Shown: positions 33,101 to 43,963, counted from the stretch's first letter. The stretch is 64,000 bases of DNA from Hemibagrus wyckioides (GCF_019097595.1 NC_080715.1:7082073-7146072); one strand, 5' to 3'. Notes: generated by a model from the sequence alone, not told the origin. Numbers and translations: made by a program.

Positions 33101-34103
33101 GGGTTTTCATCACAAATCTCACCTTTGCCTTTAAGGATGAATGACTGCATAAAAGATTTAATTGAACTTATGGTAGTGTCTTCACCCTCTGATTCTACTT
33201 GAGGTTTGATCCTTCCTGTTAACACAGGGTCATCTGTACCAGTTGCTAAGGATATCCTCTCCTTGGGAGACTGTTGTGCTTGTGTTTCATCAAGTAAAAT
33301 CTGTGACTGATTTAAATATGTATCCAATGCCTTAATGACTGTAGTGGGATCAGATGAAGGGACTTCTTCATGGCTACTGATAATAATGCTCTTACTTGAC
33401 TTATTATAAGAGTCTGATAGTTCTGCAACATCACCATCTTTCATATCAGCTTTTGAAAATGAAGATATTTTTTTGTAAAGAAGATTCTGGGACAGGTTTT
33501 GGTTTGGTTCTACTGACAAATGTTGGTCTTTTGAGAAAGTCTGCATGTCTGTATCATCACTAGGAGTGCAGGTGCTTGGCATGAACTCTTCATGAACTTT
33601 AGTAGTAGTTTTCTTACTTGACCTTCCAAAAGGTGGTTGCTCAAAACCTTTTTCTTCTGACCATATCAAAGAAGATTTCTCAGGTGGGGTTTCAGAGAGA
33701 AGGAAATTACTTGATATTTTTCGATCTTCATGATCTACCAAATCTTGTGATTGATTCCTTGTTAAAAGCATGTTCCCATTTTTAGTAAGTACTGTGGGGT
33801 CAGGCAAATTGATTTTACAGGAATCAGTTATTCTCTCATGCGGCTTTTCAGATAGACTGGACAGTTGCTGGAACTTCACATTGCTAATAATAGATTTTGA
33901 TGTCACTGAAGAACTCTTAGGAATGGTGGTAAAAGAAATCAAACTGTCATCTGGTAGAACCTGATCTTGTTGGATATCCACAGGCCTTTCTTGTGGAGTG
34001 GGGTTTATTTCATCAAACCTTTGCATTTGAAGACTGGTTGTTTTTGTAAGAGCTGTTTCAGACCTTGAAATACTCTTATTAGCATGATCCTTAAGGGTTT
34101 GAT
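30195..34103 (-). CDS. ttn: Titin E42: giant repetitive exon in the novex position
   Basis: A single 1303-codon exon, phase 1-1, with clean acceptor (CTCAG) and donor. About 1200 residues are hydrophilic Ser/Thr/Gln/Asp/Pro-rich sequence predicted disordered. It ends in one Ig-like domain (LNNLNVKTNEVAKFFCCINP, SSAEWYHNDKKLATTEK, DQGIYSC). Four decayed repeats of ~300 residues start near 34026, 33087, 32199 and 31296. Each carries KPSERITDP, LPDPTVxTK, RDQPQ and LPSDSxIFE-like blocks in the same order. Human titin has only small novex-1 and novex-2 exons around here. Being symmetric, it can be skipped. I know no described function. Confidence 0.88.
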
Positions 34104-34392
34104 CTGAGCAATACAAAGGAATATGTTAGGTAAACAGTAATTCTACAGTAATGCTAATGGGTGGAACTACAGTACTATTTGTAGCAATACTAAATAAGAA
34201 GAGTGGATCACACCACACAAACATCAAAAGCTTTACCCAATTAAAAATGTTTTATTTTGTGCAGTTAGTAATAGTGACTGAAAAGTCTCACTGTGGACAA
34301 TAAGTGACAGGCTTCAGGTATGGAAATTTGTGCACATATAGTTAATCACAGTGAGTTATTTGAAGATAACAATCTAATCTTATGTGTATTAC

Positions 34393-34785
34393 CTTCTGTG
34401 AACACTGTAAGGGTTGCTGTACAAACAGCTTCTCCAGCAGAATTGGTTGCTTTGCAAATGTACTGTCCAGCATGCTCAGAGAAAGCATCAACTATGATTA
34501 ATGTAGCAGTGTTTGTCATTTCATCAAAATGAAAGACAGTGTTTTTGTTTGGCTTTACAGGTTCCTGGCCATGAAACCAACTTATCTCTGGTTTTGGGAT
34601 GCCAGAGACACAGGCATACAATCTGGCCACTCCCCCATGAGGCACAGTGCAGCTTACAAGAGGTTGAATAAAACTGGGCTTCTGAAAAACGGGCTCCTTC
34701 TTAACACTTGTAATGCTTGTAGAGAGACTGGAAAAGGTATGCCACTGAGATTCCTGAGATGTTATGTCAATAATTTGTGTTTTCC
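34393..34785 (-). CDS. ttn: Titin E41: novex-1-like Ig exon
   Basis: A 131-codon exon with a linker (GKTQIIDITSQESQWHTFSS, then ITSVKKEPVFQKPSFIQPL) followed by one Ig domain (LYACVSGIPKPEISWFHG, HAGQYICKATNSAGEAVC). In human N2B and N2BA transcripts the exon equivalent to E40 joins N2B directly, so this extra Ig exon lies where novex-1 (about 125 residues) is. It is probably alternatively used. Confidence 0.85.
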
Positions 34786-35039
34786 CTGTGAGGAGGCATT
34801 GATTTTTCTTCAGCCATTAGAAATACCAAACATTTTACATAAAATTTCTCAAGTCTTGAGAAGTCCAGTACAGGTCCAATATGTGTGAAATTTAAATGAC
34901 CGTAACTAAATAATGTAAACCAGTGCACCAATAACATTTGCTAATGTAAATAGTTGTTACACAAAATTCCCATCACATTCAGTAGCAGATGCATGACTGC
35001 AATAAATAAACATGCTAAAAAGAAAAATGTTAAACTTAC

Positions 35040-35228
35040 CCTCCAGTTTAAGTACAGCAGAGCAAGAAACCATTCCAGCAGAATTGCGAGCAACACAGGT
35101 GTACTCTCCCTCATCCTCAGGATAAACTCTGGCTATCTCCAGCTGGCAGCTGTCATCGAACTGAGACATTCTGAAGAAGCTTGACTGTTTGATCTCTTTG
35201 TCTTTGCTAAACCATGTAATTGTCAGAT
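35040..35228 (-). CDS. ttn: Titin E40: second half of split Ig
   Basis: A 63-codon exon completing the Ig begun in E39: DLTITWFSKDKEIKQSSFFR, then DEGEYTCVARNSAG. Human DLKVSWYSKDKKIKPSRFFR has the same intron position, inside the B-C loop. Confidence 0.92.
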
Positions 35229-35359
35229 CTAAAGAGAACATAAGGAAAAAAATAAAAAATCAAACAATTGCTTTACTGACATCATCTGTTGTGTGCACAT
35301 GGTACATGAGCCAAGGTACATATAGTTAGACAGTCTGCTGGCATATTACGCATGCTAAC

Positions 35360-35485
35360 CTTCTCCAGACACCCGGCACTGAAATCTGGCAGATCCTCCT
35401 TCAGTGGCAGAGGTGTGTTGTATTGGAGATATAATCACAGGTGGGGATAAAGGTGCACCAGTGTCAGGTGAAACAACCTCTGGAA
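35360..35485 (-). CDS. ttn: Titin E39: first half of split Ig
   Basis: A 42-codon phase 1-1 exon: VPEVVSPDTGAPLSPPVI, then ATEGGSARFQCRVSG. The human sequence VPEVVSPDQEMPVYPPAI is nearly the same at the start. Confidence 0.92.
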
Positions 35486-35625
35486 CTATGTGAGAACATG
35501 AAAAGGCATTAATAATAATAATAGCAAAAAAAGTTATATAATATACTTGGAAAATGTAATATTAAAAATTTTTTCAGGAATTTTCCATCTTTATCAGACT
35601 TATATTAATTAAGACTAATATTTAC

Positions 35626-35910
35626 CTTCAACGTTCAGTGAAGCAGAGCTGGTGGCCTGCCCATAGTCATTTTTTGCCTCACAGTTGTACTGAGCTGCAT
35701 CCTCTGGGAAGACTTCAATAAGTAGCAGAGTGTGTTCATTTGCCTCTCTCAGAAACTTGCACTTGAATCCAGGAGATAATGCCTGAGAGTTCTTATACCA
35801 GGAAACATGGGGTTCAGGGATGCCAGTCACTTCAACAGAAAAGCGTGCAGGTTTCCCAGCCTCAACAGACAAAGGTTCCATATGCCTGATGATCCGAGGA
35901 GGCTCAGGAA
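35626..35910 (-). CDS. ttn: Titin E38: proximal Ig domain
   Basis: A 95-codon exon, [23 protein letters not shown], shortened here, with [19 protein letters not shown] and [20 protein letters not shown]. It aligns with human VTVQSGKPARF and [22 protein letters not shown]. Confidence 0.93.
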
Positions 35911-36374
35911 CTGAGAATGAGAGAAGGTTTAATGAGAAGGATCAAACTCACATTGTGTAAAATATAACTACAATATACAGCTATTTTCATTAGATTATTT
36001 CACAGCAACACTAAGCATACTACTAAAGCTAAATTGGAGTGTTTCAAAACCAAGAAGCCGAAGGTGTCAGAATAAACTTATTAAAACTCAGACCTCAAGC
36101 TGATAAAGACTGTAAATACTTACTCAATTAACAAATGTTTTTATTTAATTACCTGCTGCAAATCAAATACTAACCTCCATAAAATACAGCAGAAGTTGTT
36201 TGGTTGCAAAAAATGTATTTAATCATCTCTTAATGATGGGAAATTACAGTTTAAAAAAATGTTCTTCCTATCTCTAGCAATATTTGCTAATCATAATTTT
36301 TGTTATTTCAGTAACAGTTAACTGATTACATTTTCACATGGAATGAAATGTTGGAACATAGAAACAAGACTTAC
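35911..36374. other. Intron E37/E38
   Basis: A 464-base AT-rich intron with no feature I can support. Confidence 0.6.
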
Positions 36375-36606
36375 TGTTGACATGTAGGGTCACCACACTC
36401 CTGTTCTTCCCAGCAATGAAAGTGTATTCTCCAGCATCACTCCTCCAGGTTTCTGTGATTGTCAAGCGATGAATTTTCCTAATGGTCACATAGTTATAAC
36501 GCTTATCAAGAGTGAATTGAATTTCAACACCATTTCTGAGCCAGCGTCCATCGATATCATCCTCATTGACTTCAAATTCCAATGTAGCTCTCTGCTTCTC
36601 AAGCAC
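36375..36606 (-). CDS. ttn: Titin E37: Ig domain, main part
   Basis: Phase 0 start and phase 1 end; 232 nt. It reads VLEKQRATLEFEVNEDDIDG, RWLRNGVEIQFTLDKRYNYV and SDAGEYTFIAGKNRSVVTLH. The human sequence VIEKQRAVVEFEVNEDDVDA is its ortholog. The Ig lacks the F-strand Cys (YTFIAG), as in most neighbouring proximal domains. Confidence 0.93.
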
Positions 36607-36711
36607 CTGACACAAAGACATTAAAAGTGAGCTATGTATTTTTATTTTTTTTGGCAACATCATAATGTCACAAAATATCAGTATAATATCACTAGGTCCA
36701 AAAATATTTAC

Positions 36712-36880
36712 TGTTATTTCTTTCTCAACAGGTTCAGTGATGCGGACATCTTTGCCTTCTACTACGAGTTGAGCTTTGGACATGCTGGATCCTGCAACCA
36801 CTGAGTATTCCCCAGCATCAGACATGCGAACAGTCTGTATCATTAAGCGCTGAATATATTTGTCTGTGGTAACCTTGAAC
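36712..36880 (-). CDS. ttn: Titin E36: Ig end and next A-strand
   Basis: A 169-nt exon, phase 2 to 0: FKVTTDKYIQRLMIQTVRMS, DAGEYSVVAGSSMSKAQLVV, then GKDVRITEPVEKEIT leading into E37. Human RDVRIRSIKKEVQ lies at the same joint. Confidence 0.92.
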
Positions 36881-36988
36881 CTATAGGGTTTAATACAAAA
36901 TTGAATCAGAACATTTGACTCAACAAAATAAACAGTAATACTACTTAAAATAACTTAAAACTCTGCTTAGCAAAGACTACAACAGCAC

Positions 36989-37130
36989 CTTTCAGATAGC
37001 TCAAGTTCCTGCCCATTCTTCATCCATGTGACTTGAACATTGGGCTCAGAGAGCTCACATTCAAAGATTGCCTTTTTCTTCTCAGTCACCTTGATATCTT
37101 TGATGTGCTTTCTAAACTCAATGACACGAG
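36989..37130 (-). CDS. ttn: Titin E35: first half of split Ig
   Basis: A 142-nt exon, phase 1 to 2: ARVIEFRKHIKDIKVTEKKK, AIFECELSEPNVQVTWMKNG. This is nearly identical to human RHIEFRKHIKDIKVLEKKR and fixes the register of the proximal Ig region. Confidence 0.93.
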
Positions 37131-37226
37131 CTAGAGAACAGAAAATGATGAACAAGTTAGGTGCCAACACTCTAGAGTTACATATGAATCACTGTAAAGA
37201 TTGGATTAGGGTAAGTAAGAACGTAC

Positions 37227-37487
37227 CTTCAACAAACAGTTTTGCTGATGTCTGAGCAGATCCTGCCACAAACTTGTACTCTGCACTATCCCCAAAGTGC
37301 ACGTTGCGGATGGTGAGAGAGTGAGTAAGCTGTCTCGAACGAGTCTGGCATCTGTCAGTAGATCTAATTTCCACACCATTCTTCAGCCATTTGTAGGTGA
37401 TGCCCTCATAATTAACAGTCACCTCAAATGTAATGGTATCCTTTTCTTGAGCATTTAGGTCTTTGAGCATGGAGGTGATGAGTATAG
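37227..37487 (-). CDS. ttn: Titin E34: proximal Ig domain
   Basis: An 87-codon exon: AILITSMLKDLNAQEKDT, ITFEVTVNYEGITYKWLKNG and DSAEYKFVAGSAQTSAKLFV. Both canonical Cys positions are replaced (FEVTV, YKFVA), a trait of these short I-band domains. Confidence 0.91.
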
Positions 37488-38002
37488 CTTTAAAAGAAAA
37501 AAATAACAGAAATTTTTTCTGCATTTCAAAATTCTGTGGATTATTCTGCATTTCTCTCTTAATCCTTCCTGGAACCTGTTTACAATGAAATTTTTCAAAT
37601 TTCAAATTTTATATTTAATTTTAATAGGATATGATTAATGAAACATGCTGTCACACATTCAATCATTCATTCATCCATCTTTCCAATTTATCCTGGTCAG
37701 GGTGAGTATGAGGCAGCAATATACCCTGGATGGGATAACAGTCCATAGCAGGGCATTCACACCTAGGGGCAAATTAGGGTCTTCAGTCCATCTACCAGTT
37801 TTAAGGATGTGGGAGGATTTCTGGATGAATCCCACACACAAACAGGGATAACATGCAAAACTCCACACAGACAGGAACCTGAGCTCAGGACTGAAGACTG
37901 AAGTCTGCTACACCACTATGCCATGCCAATTAGCTTTTAGTATTAAGCTGTGTTTAATAAGGTAGAAGTGGAGAAAATGCTTGGAGGTGTGAGAAAACTT
38001 AC
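37488..38002. other. Intron E33/E34 with dispersed repeat
   Basis: A 515-base intron, half of it made of the teleost dispersed repeat at 37640-37920. Confidence 0.8.
37640..37920 (+). repeat. Teleost dispersed repeat, copy 1
   Basis: Runs from CATTCATCCATCTTTCCAAT and TTATCCTGGTCAGGGTGAG through ATACCCTGGATGGGATAACA to ATGCAAAACTCCACACAGAC and CTACACCACTATGCCA. This is the degenerate interspersed repeat common across teleosts. Related copies lie at 52690-52978 and 62365-62480. Confidence 0.75.
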
Positions 38003-38263
38003 GGCTAACAGTCAGGGTGGCTGAGACTTTGTCATTTCCACAGACAAATGTGTACTCTGCAGTATCATCTCGGCTGGTGTTCATGATCTTTAGTTGGTGC
38101 AGCTTACCCTGCACAACTATTCTGAACTTCTCGCTCATTTCAATCTCAACTCCATTTTTCAGCCATGTGGATGGGACATTAAAATGTGAAACTTCACATT
38201 CGAATGTGGCCACCTGAGTCTCTGGAATCTCGATATTCTTCATGGGCTTTGTGACTCTCAAAG
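38003..38263 (-). CDS. ttn: Titin E33: proximal Ig domain
   Basis: An 87-codon exon: LRVTKPMKNIEIPETQVATF, ECEVSHFNVPSTWLKNGVEI and TAEYTFVCGNDKVSATLTV. The B-strand Cys is present, and the F-strand Cys is shifted (TFVCG). Confidence 0.92.
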
Positions 38264-38336
38264 CTGAAAAAATGCAACAAATTAGCAATGCAATTGGATT
38301 AAATGCATTAAAAACAAATGCAGCTAGTATACTTAC

Positions 38337-38597
38337 ACTCAACATGTAAAAATGCACTGCACTGCACATGTCCCACAACAGCTGTGTATTCTCCTGCCAT
38401 GTTTTCTTCAACATTGGCAATGATAAGCTTGTGAGCTTTCCTCTCTGAAAGGATTTGGATATTTGCACTTGGCTGAAGCTCTTGGTTCTTGAACATCCAT
38501 TTAACAGGGACATTATCATGGGATACGCTTAACTCAAAGGAAGCAGTAGAATTAAGCAGTGAAGTCACATCTTTGGGCTTCTTCACAATTTTAATTG
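38337..38597 (-). CDS. ttn: Titin E32: proximal Ig domain
   Basis: An 87-codon exon: IKIVKKPKDVTSLLNSTASF, VKWMFKNQELQPSANIQIL and MAGEYTAVVGHVQCSAFLHV. Both core Cys positions are replaced. Confidence 0.91.
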
Positions 38598-38685
38598 CTA
38601 AAAAAATAATTAAACAGTGATTAGAAAGACAGGTTCTTATCCATAGTACACATAATGTGTGTGTCAAATTTATTTTTGAACTTAC

Positions 38686-38949
38686 TCTCAACATTGAGTC
38701 TTGCATTAGCAGTGAGTTTTCCAAGTTTAAATCCATAAACTGATTCATCCTGGGTGTTACAATTTTTAATCTTCAACATGTGAACCATGCCATCTGTTGC
38801 TATTTCATATTTATCACTTGGAAGAATTTCAACTCCATTCTTGATCCACTGGACCCCTTTCACTTCCAAATGTGTGAGTTCAATACTGAACACAGCCTCT
38901 TGTGTCTCAATGACAGTTTGGTTCTTTAGTGTCTTCTTGACCTTTACAG
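38686..38949 (-). CDS. ttn: Titin E31: proximal Ig domain
   Basis: An 88-codon exon: VKVKKTLKNQTVIETQEAVF, VQWIKNGVEILPSDKYEI and ESVYGFKLGKLTANARLNV. The F-strand motif DxGxY is degenerate (DESVYGF). Confidence 0.91.
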
Positions 38950-39041
38950 CTGTTACAAAATACGAATGTTATCAGTATATTGATGTGTTTAATATGTGAT
39001 CATGTTGTATGTTGGCACTTCATAAAGTATAATGAATATAC

Positions 39042-39302
39042 CTTCAACTTTCAGGTTAGCTGAAGTTTTAGAGTTTGCCACCTGGTAGGTGTATTCTCCA
39101 ATATCCTGTGGTCTTGAGATGTCAATAACAAGGCGTCTTACAGGACCGATCTGTTCCCTCCGGACATTATCATTGAACTCAACAGGTTTTCCATCCTTAA
39201 GCCACTTTCCCTCAGCAGAAGCGCTGGCAACTTCACACTCTAATACAGCTGTCTGGGACTCTGCAACAGTTACATCCTGCAGTGGTTTGTTAATGGCGCC
39301 AC
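39042..39302 (-). CDS. ttn: Titin E30: proximal Ig domain
   Basis: An 87-codon exon: GAINKPLQDVTVAESQTAVL, ECEVASASAEGKWLKDGKPV and DIGEYTYQVANSKTSANLKV. The B-strand Cys is retained. Confidence 0.92.
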
Positions 39303-39403
39303 CTGGTAGAAAAGAATAAAGCATGATTTTATTGAATAAACCTTCTGATTTTCTGAGTAAATTAATGTTGAACAGCTTGAACTGAAGTATAACAAAATTG
39401 CAC

Positions 39404-39664
39404 CTGATACTATAAGTTTGGCACTTGAAGTCTTTTCACCAGCTGCAAACACATAAGGGCCCTCCTCATCTTTCATGGCATTGAGAACAGTGAGGCTATA
39501 CTTTGTGCCCTTAGAATCAATTTTGTACTTGGGACCAGCCTTCAGAGGTTGACTCTTAAATGTCCAGAGAGCATCAATGCCAGGGTGAGACAGCTCAACC
39601 TTAAATGTGACATTCTGGGTCTCTGTGCACACACAGTCCTCCATGTGTTTTACGATACTGATCT
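39404..39664 (-). CDS. ttn: Titin E29: proximal Ig domain
   Basis: An 87-codon exon: ISIVKHMEDCVCTETQNVTF, IDALWTFKSQPLKAGPKYKI and EEGPYVFAAGEKTSSAKLIV. The A'-strand has two extra Cys (DCVC) not seen in the neighbours. Confidence 0.91.
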
Positions 39665-39772
39665 CTGAAAGAAGCAAAAAGAGGTGTTAAATTCATAACA
39701 CTAGTTCCATGTTTTTCTTAAAATCATCTTCTAGGTTGTCATTTTTGGAAAACTAATTAGAAGCACTGGATT

Positions 39773-39784
39773 TTTATTATTATT

Positions 39785-39816
<32 letters not shown>
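39773..39816. repeat. (TTA)n/(TAA)n microsatellite
   Basis: About six TTA units switch directly to about a dozen TAA units, giving a palindromic trinucleotide array within 6 bases of the E28 donor. Confidence 0.95.
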
Positions 39817-39817
<1 letters not shown>

Positions 39818-39821
39818 TTAC

Positions 39822-40085
39822 TCTCAACAGTTAGCTTGCATGATGAATCAACTTTGCCAACAACCAGTTTATAGTGTCCTTCGTCAGAAGCATATGTCCT
39901 GTTCAGTACTAGTCGTTGTTTGGAGCCCTTGGCCACGACCTGGACTCTGTCGCTAGCAGTCAGTAGCTTGTCATTATGGTACCATTTCACTGCGCTCACA
40001 TCAGCAGCTGAAATTTTGGCTTCTAGCACTGCCTTCGTGCCTTCAATTGTGCTAACATCCTTCAGAGGTGCTACAATACTAATTG
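39822..40085 (-). CDS. ttn: Titin E28: proximal Ig domain
   Basis: An 88-codon exon: ISIVAPLKDVSTIEGTKAVL, AVKWYHNDKLLTASDRVQVV and DEGHYKLVVGKVDSSCKLTV. Its donor abuts the TAA microsatellite. Confidence 0.92.
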
Positions 40086-40453
40086 CTGAAATTGATAACG
40101 GAGATTAAGCATTAAAGAATTTGAAATTCATCTGCAATTTAAATGGGTGCTTCTCAAAATCTAACTGATTCCCCCTTGCTTCTTAAATTCTACATCCTTA
40201 AATATTTCTGTATAGGTTGATATGTTAAACAGTTAATACAGCTGTGAAATACCATTGATATATCACATGAAAGTCACTTTAAACGAGTGGGTGAGATTTG
40301 TTTTATTTGGCAAATATTTTCAAATCTTCTTTTTTTCTTTTACTTGCATTCTTCCACAGAGGAAGCAGCAACAGGGCAAGTAAAAAAATGAGAAGCACTC
40401 AGTAACGAAAATAAAATTAAAACTGACTGAAAGGTGTACTAGCAGAACCTTAC
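40086..40453. other. Intron E27/E28
   Basis: A 368-base intron with nothing recognisable. Confidence 0.6.
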
Positions 40454-40726
40454 TTTGCACAGATAGTTTTCCTGCGGTGGAAATGCCATGAGCAGGAACA
40501 TTAAAGGAGTACATTCCAGCATCTTCTTTGGTTACGTTTTCAATGAGGAGCTTGTGTACTAGTTTGTCAATAACAATGTGAATCCTATCAGTAGCAGAGA
40601 TGGGTTGGCCATTCTTGAACCATGTTCCCTCCACATTCTCCTGAGAGAATCGGACCTCCAGCTGAGCGATATCACCTTCACAGATAGTTAGGTCAGAAAG
40701 GCCTTGCATCAGTGTAACTGGGCGCA
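40454..40726 (-). CDS. ttn: Titin E27: proximal Ig domain
   Basis: A 91-codon exon: RPVTLMQGLSDLTICEGDIA, VEGTWFKNGQPISATDRIHI and DAGMYSFNVPAHGISTAGKL. It is slightly longer than its neighbours because of an insertion at the F-G turn. Confidence 0.91.
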
Positions 40727-40843
40727 CTGTAGGAAGGGGAGATATGAGATAAAACCACCACATATAATTTCATCAATGTATCACACATGATGAGTATGCA
40801 CAGATAAAATTATAAGGTATATAAAATTGAAACATGAACTTAC

Positions 40844-41110
40844 ATTTCATCTTCAGATTAGCACTTGTCTTTAGATCACCCACTCTGAAAGTGTATTTGC
40901 CTTGGTCCTCTTTCTTCACGTCCTTGACACACAGGCTGTGTCTTCCACGGCGAGAGGTCATGACATACTTCATGCTTGGGGTGATCTCTTTGTTCTCAAA
41001 GTACCAGGTGCCTTCAGCATCCTCACGGGATAGTTCACACTCAAACTCCCCTGCATATGACTCTGGTACTTCAACACTCTCCAAATTCTTCACAATTTCA
41101 AGTGGTGCAC
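40844..41110 (-). CDS. ttn: Titin E26: proximal Ig domain
   Basis: An 89-codon exon: GAPLEIVKNLESVEVPESYA, FECELSREDAEGTWYFENKE and DQGKYTFRVGDLKTSANLKM. Confidence 0.92.
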
Positions 41111-41258
41111 CTAGATAATACACCATATTTAAGTTAAAATTTGTTTTTCTGTTCAATATACAATATGTTCCACATGTCAATACATCCTCTGAGAATATTA
41201 ATAAGGATGTGATAGAGTAAAAAAAAAGGTAAAACAAATACATAGTCATTATACAAAC

Positions 41259-41540
41259 CTTCAACATGAAGTCTGGCTGATGTTCTTATGTTATCATCCT
41301 CAACAACAGCACAAGTGTATTCAGCATCATCATCCATGCCGATAACCAGGACAGATAGGAAATGCACTTTTCTGTCAGAATGCATCCTGTATTTTTCCCC
41401 AGAGAAAATCTCATTATTGTTTTTCAACCATTTAACCTTGATAAAAGGCTCATTTGTTTCGCATTCAAAGGTCACCATGTTGTCTTTTTCTTTGGCATAT
41501 ACATCCTCAATTTTCTGTGTGAAGGTTACAACTTGCTTGC
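41259..41540 (-). CDS. ttn: Titin E25: Ig domain after I1
   Basis: A 94-codon exon: GKQVVTFTQKIEDVYAKEKD, TFECETNEPFIKVKWLKNNN, KYRMHSDRKVHFLSVLVI. It closely matches human AKQLITFTQELQDVVAKEKD and KYRMHSDRKVHFLSILTI. Confidence 0.95.
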
Positions 41541-41649
41541 CTAAGAAAATAAAAAATAGATTATTATTAAATAGATTATTAAAATAGATATTGCAAATAA
41601 ATTCTCAGTATACAGAGTATAATGCAGAAATGTCAATCATGATAAATAC

Positions 41650-43346
41650 CTTGCACCAGCAAGAAGGCATGGCTTGAAGTCTCTCCTGCAATGTTAATGG
41701 CTTTTACCATAATGCTAGCCGAGTCTTCAGCTGAGACATCTCTAACAACCAGTTCACAGACATGGTCCTCAGGCCAGTACCAATAAATTCGGTCTGACTT
41801 TTCCAGCAAGATTCCATTCTTGTACCACTGGCATTCTGGATCTGGTTTACCAACTACTCTGCAACGGAAGCGTACTTCATCTCCCAGGATGACAGTCTGG
41901 CTCTGAATACGTTCTAAGATCTTTGGTGCCTCCATACTAGGAGAAAGAGTTATTTTCTCAGGCTTGATGGTAGGAATGGTAAGTTTGCGCTCCTCTTCCA
42001 TCTTCTTCTTCTCAGATTCAGGTATCTCCTTAGTCCAGTGCAGAAGCTCCTCCTTTCTCTTCTTCAGCATCTCTTCATAGGACTCATCCTTCTTGCGAGA
42101 TTTAAACTCCACTGAGGAAATGGCCTCATAGTAGCCTTCTTCAGTTCTGCGTTTAAATTTGCTTCTTAATTCCTCTGTCTCTTCGGTAGGCTTCTCATGA
42201 ACAACTCTCTCAGCCCTCCTTAGCTTGACAACCTCTTTAGCTTGTGAGGTCTCAGTAGGTTTATCCACCTTAACAACATCAAAAGATACTCTGCCATGCT
42301 CAGGGCCAGGACCTTCTGGAGCCTTAATCTCAGGAGCACGTCGCAGGATTGACCTGAAATCCTCCTTCTGTTTGATTTCTAGCTTCACAATATTGTCTGC
42401 AGTTCCCTCAGGGTTCTCTGCCACAACTTTGACATCTCCTGAGTCATAAGACTTACAGTCCACAATCTCAAGGTAGTGAATGCCATCATACTGTAGTCTG
42501 AATCTTTTGCTCTTGCGAATAAGCTTTCCATTCAGGTACCAGTTGACTTTTGGGGTTGGGTATCCAGTTACTCTACAACGGAATTTAGCAGTTTCCCCCT
42601 CCAATACTGCAATGGGCTCTGGAAGTAGGACAATCTCAGGCTTAGATTTTTCAGTGATTTCATCTCCGGTAACACCGGCAGGAGCTCCCTCATGAGCAAT
42701 GCGCTCTAATTCATCTATTCTCGGTCCCCTCCTACCCTCAGGCAACTGACTTTCCTCAACAAGGCTCTTTTCATCTTTCACAATCAGGGTGGCTGAGTTC
42801 TGGTCAACACCAAATTTGTTGGTGGCTCTGCATGTGATCACACCACTGTCTCTGGAATATGCAACCTCATAGTCCAGACTGCAATAGCCAAATTCATTAA
42901 TCATGCGTAACCTGTTGGCAGCTTCCAGGGGCTTGCCATCATGTAGCCACTCAACAACCATTGTGGGATCACCTATAGGGGTGAGTCTGCATTCAAAGTG
43001 TACAGGACCAAAACGCTTGAGTCTTACTGAGGTCAGTTTCTTTTTGAAGTGTGGCTTCTGCTGCTTCTCCTTGTCATAAAGGTCACCCTCCTCCCATTGT
43101 TCCTGACCATAACGGAGATGCAGTGGCTCCAACTCTGGTGCAGCAATTTCTTTAGCTTTGTAAGTTCCCTTAGGAATAATGAGTTTTCTTTCTGGTTCAG
43201 GTTCAGTGTACTCCACCTCAACATTGACACGGCAGCGGGTGGTATCTCGTCCAGCTTTATTAATTGCTGTAGCGGTGTACCATGCACTGTCAGAACCAGC
43301 AGTTTGGGGAATTTTGAAACGTGCTTCCCCCTTGGTTCCCTCAATC
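41650..43346 (-). CDS. ttn: Titin E24: Z7 end, Z8, Z9 and I1
   Basis: A 1697-nt exon, phase 2 to 1, equivalent to human exon 28. Order: Z7 second half ([14 protein letters not shown]); conserved linker ([20 protein letters not shown]); Ig Z8 at about residues 95-190 ([20 protein letters not shown]); linker; Ig Z9 at 230-320 ([20 protein letters not shown]); a charged helix-rich linker at 320-465 ([20 protein letters not shown]); Ig I1 ([33 protein letters not shown]). In mammals Z8-Z9 binds obscurin and obscurin-like 1. Identity to human is very high across the linkers as well as the domains. Confidence 0.96.
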
Positions 43347-43446
43347 CTGAAAAAAGAGCCATTTTAGCATCTCCATATGAGTAAGTGTTTTTTTAACTAT
43401 AAAGATTATAATATTTCATTGAAACATTTTAATGTATAATACTCAC

Positions 43447-43615
43447 TTAATGTTTGGATACTTATGAGGAGAGACTATGTCACTGTTTTTCAGCCAGACA
43501 ATGTCAGGGAGTGGGTTTCCAATGGCTTTGACAGCCAACTCAACCAAGGTTCCTTCCTTGACACTGACATTCCTTAGCTTTTCAATGAACTGTGGTCTAA
43601 TCAAGTTTTCCTTAG
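43447..43615 (-). CDS. ttn: Titin E23: first half of Ig Z7
   Basis: A 169-nt exon, phase 1 to 2: AKENLIRPQFIEKLRNVSVK, IGNPLPDIVWLKNSDIVSPH. The split codon joins to E24 as human KYPKIRIEGTKG does. Confidence 0.95.
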
Positions 43616-43694
43616 CTATAAAATAAGGAAAGATATTAGTCTGTGTAACATTTAAATGGTATAGGCTTGCATGGGAAAGGAGGTGGAAACTTAC

Positions 43695-43859
43695 CTTCTA
43701 CAGTTAGAGTCATAGAGACAGTAGTTTTTCCAGCCCTATTCTGAGCAACAACTGTCCATTCTCCAGAGTCATGAGGCATAGCAGGCACCACAATCATGGA
43801 CTGTGTTCCATCCTCCTTCACCACAATCTTGTGGGTGTAGTCATTCACCACTTGTTGTC
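43695..43859 (-). CDS. ttn: Titin E22: second half of Ig Z6
   Basis: A 55-codon exon: QQVVNDYTHKIVVKEDGTQS, DSGEWTVVAQNRAGKTTVSM. Human QQIVNDYTHKVVIKEDGTQS is nearly the same. Confidence 0.95.
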
Positions 43860-43963
43860 CTTTGTTAAAGAAAGATATAATCATTAGTGTACATAAGGCA
43901 CAATTAGAATTATTATTTATTTTTATACATAAACATGCAGCAATCATTTATCACTTTACATAC

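Noticed and set aside
34529..34888. Plus-strand open frame of 119 codons
   Set aside because: Antisense shadow of E41; no independent features.
37671..37868. Open frames on both strands at the E33/E34 intron
   Set aside because: They lie within the dispersed repeat copy.
43033..43362. Overlapping minus-strand open frame of 109 codons
   Set aside because: Out-of-frame shadow of E24, whose frame matches titin residue by residue.
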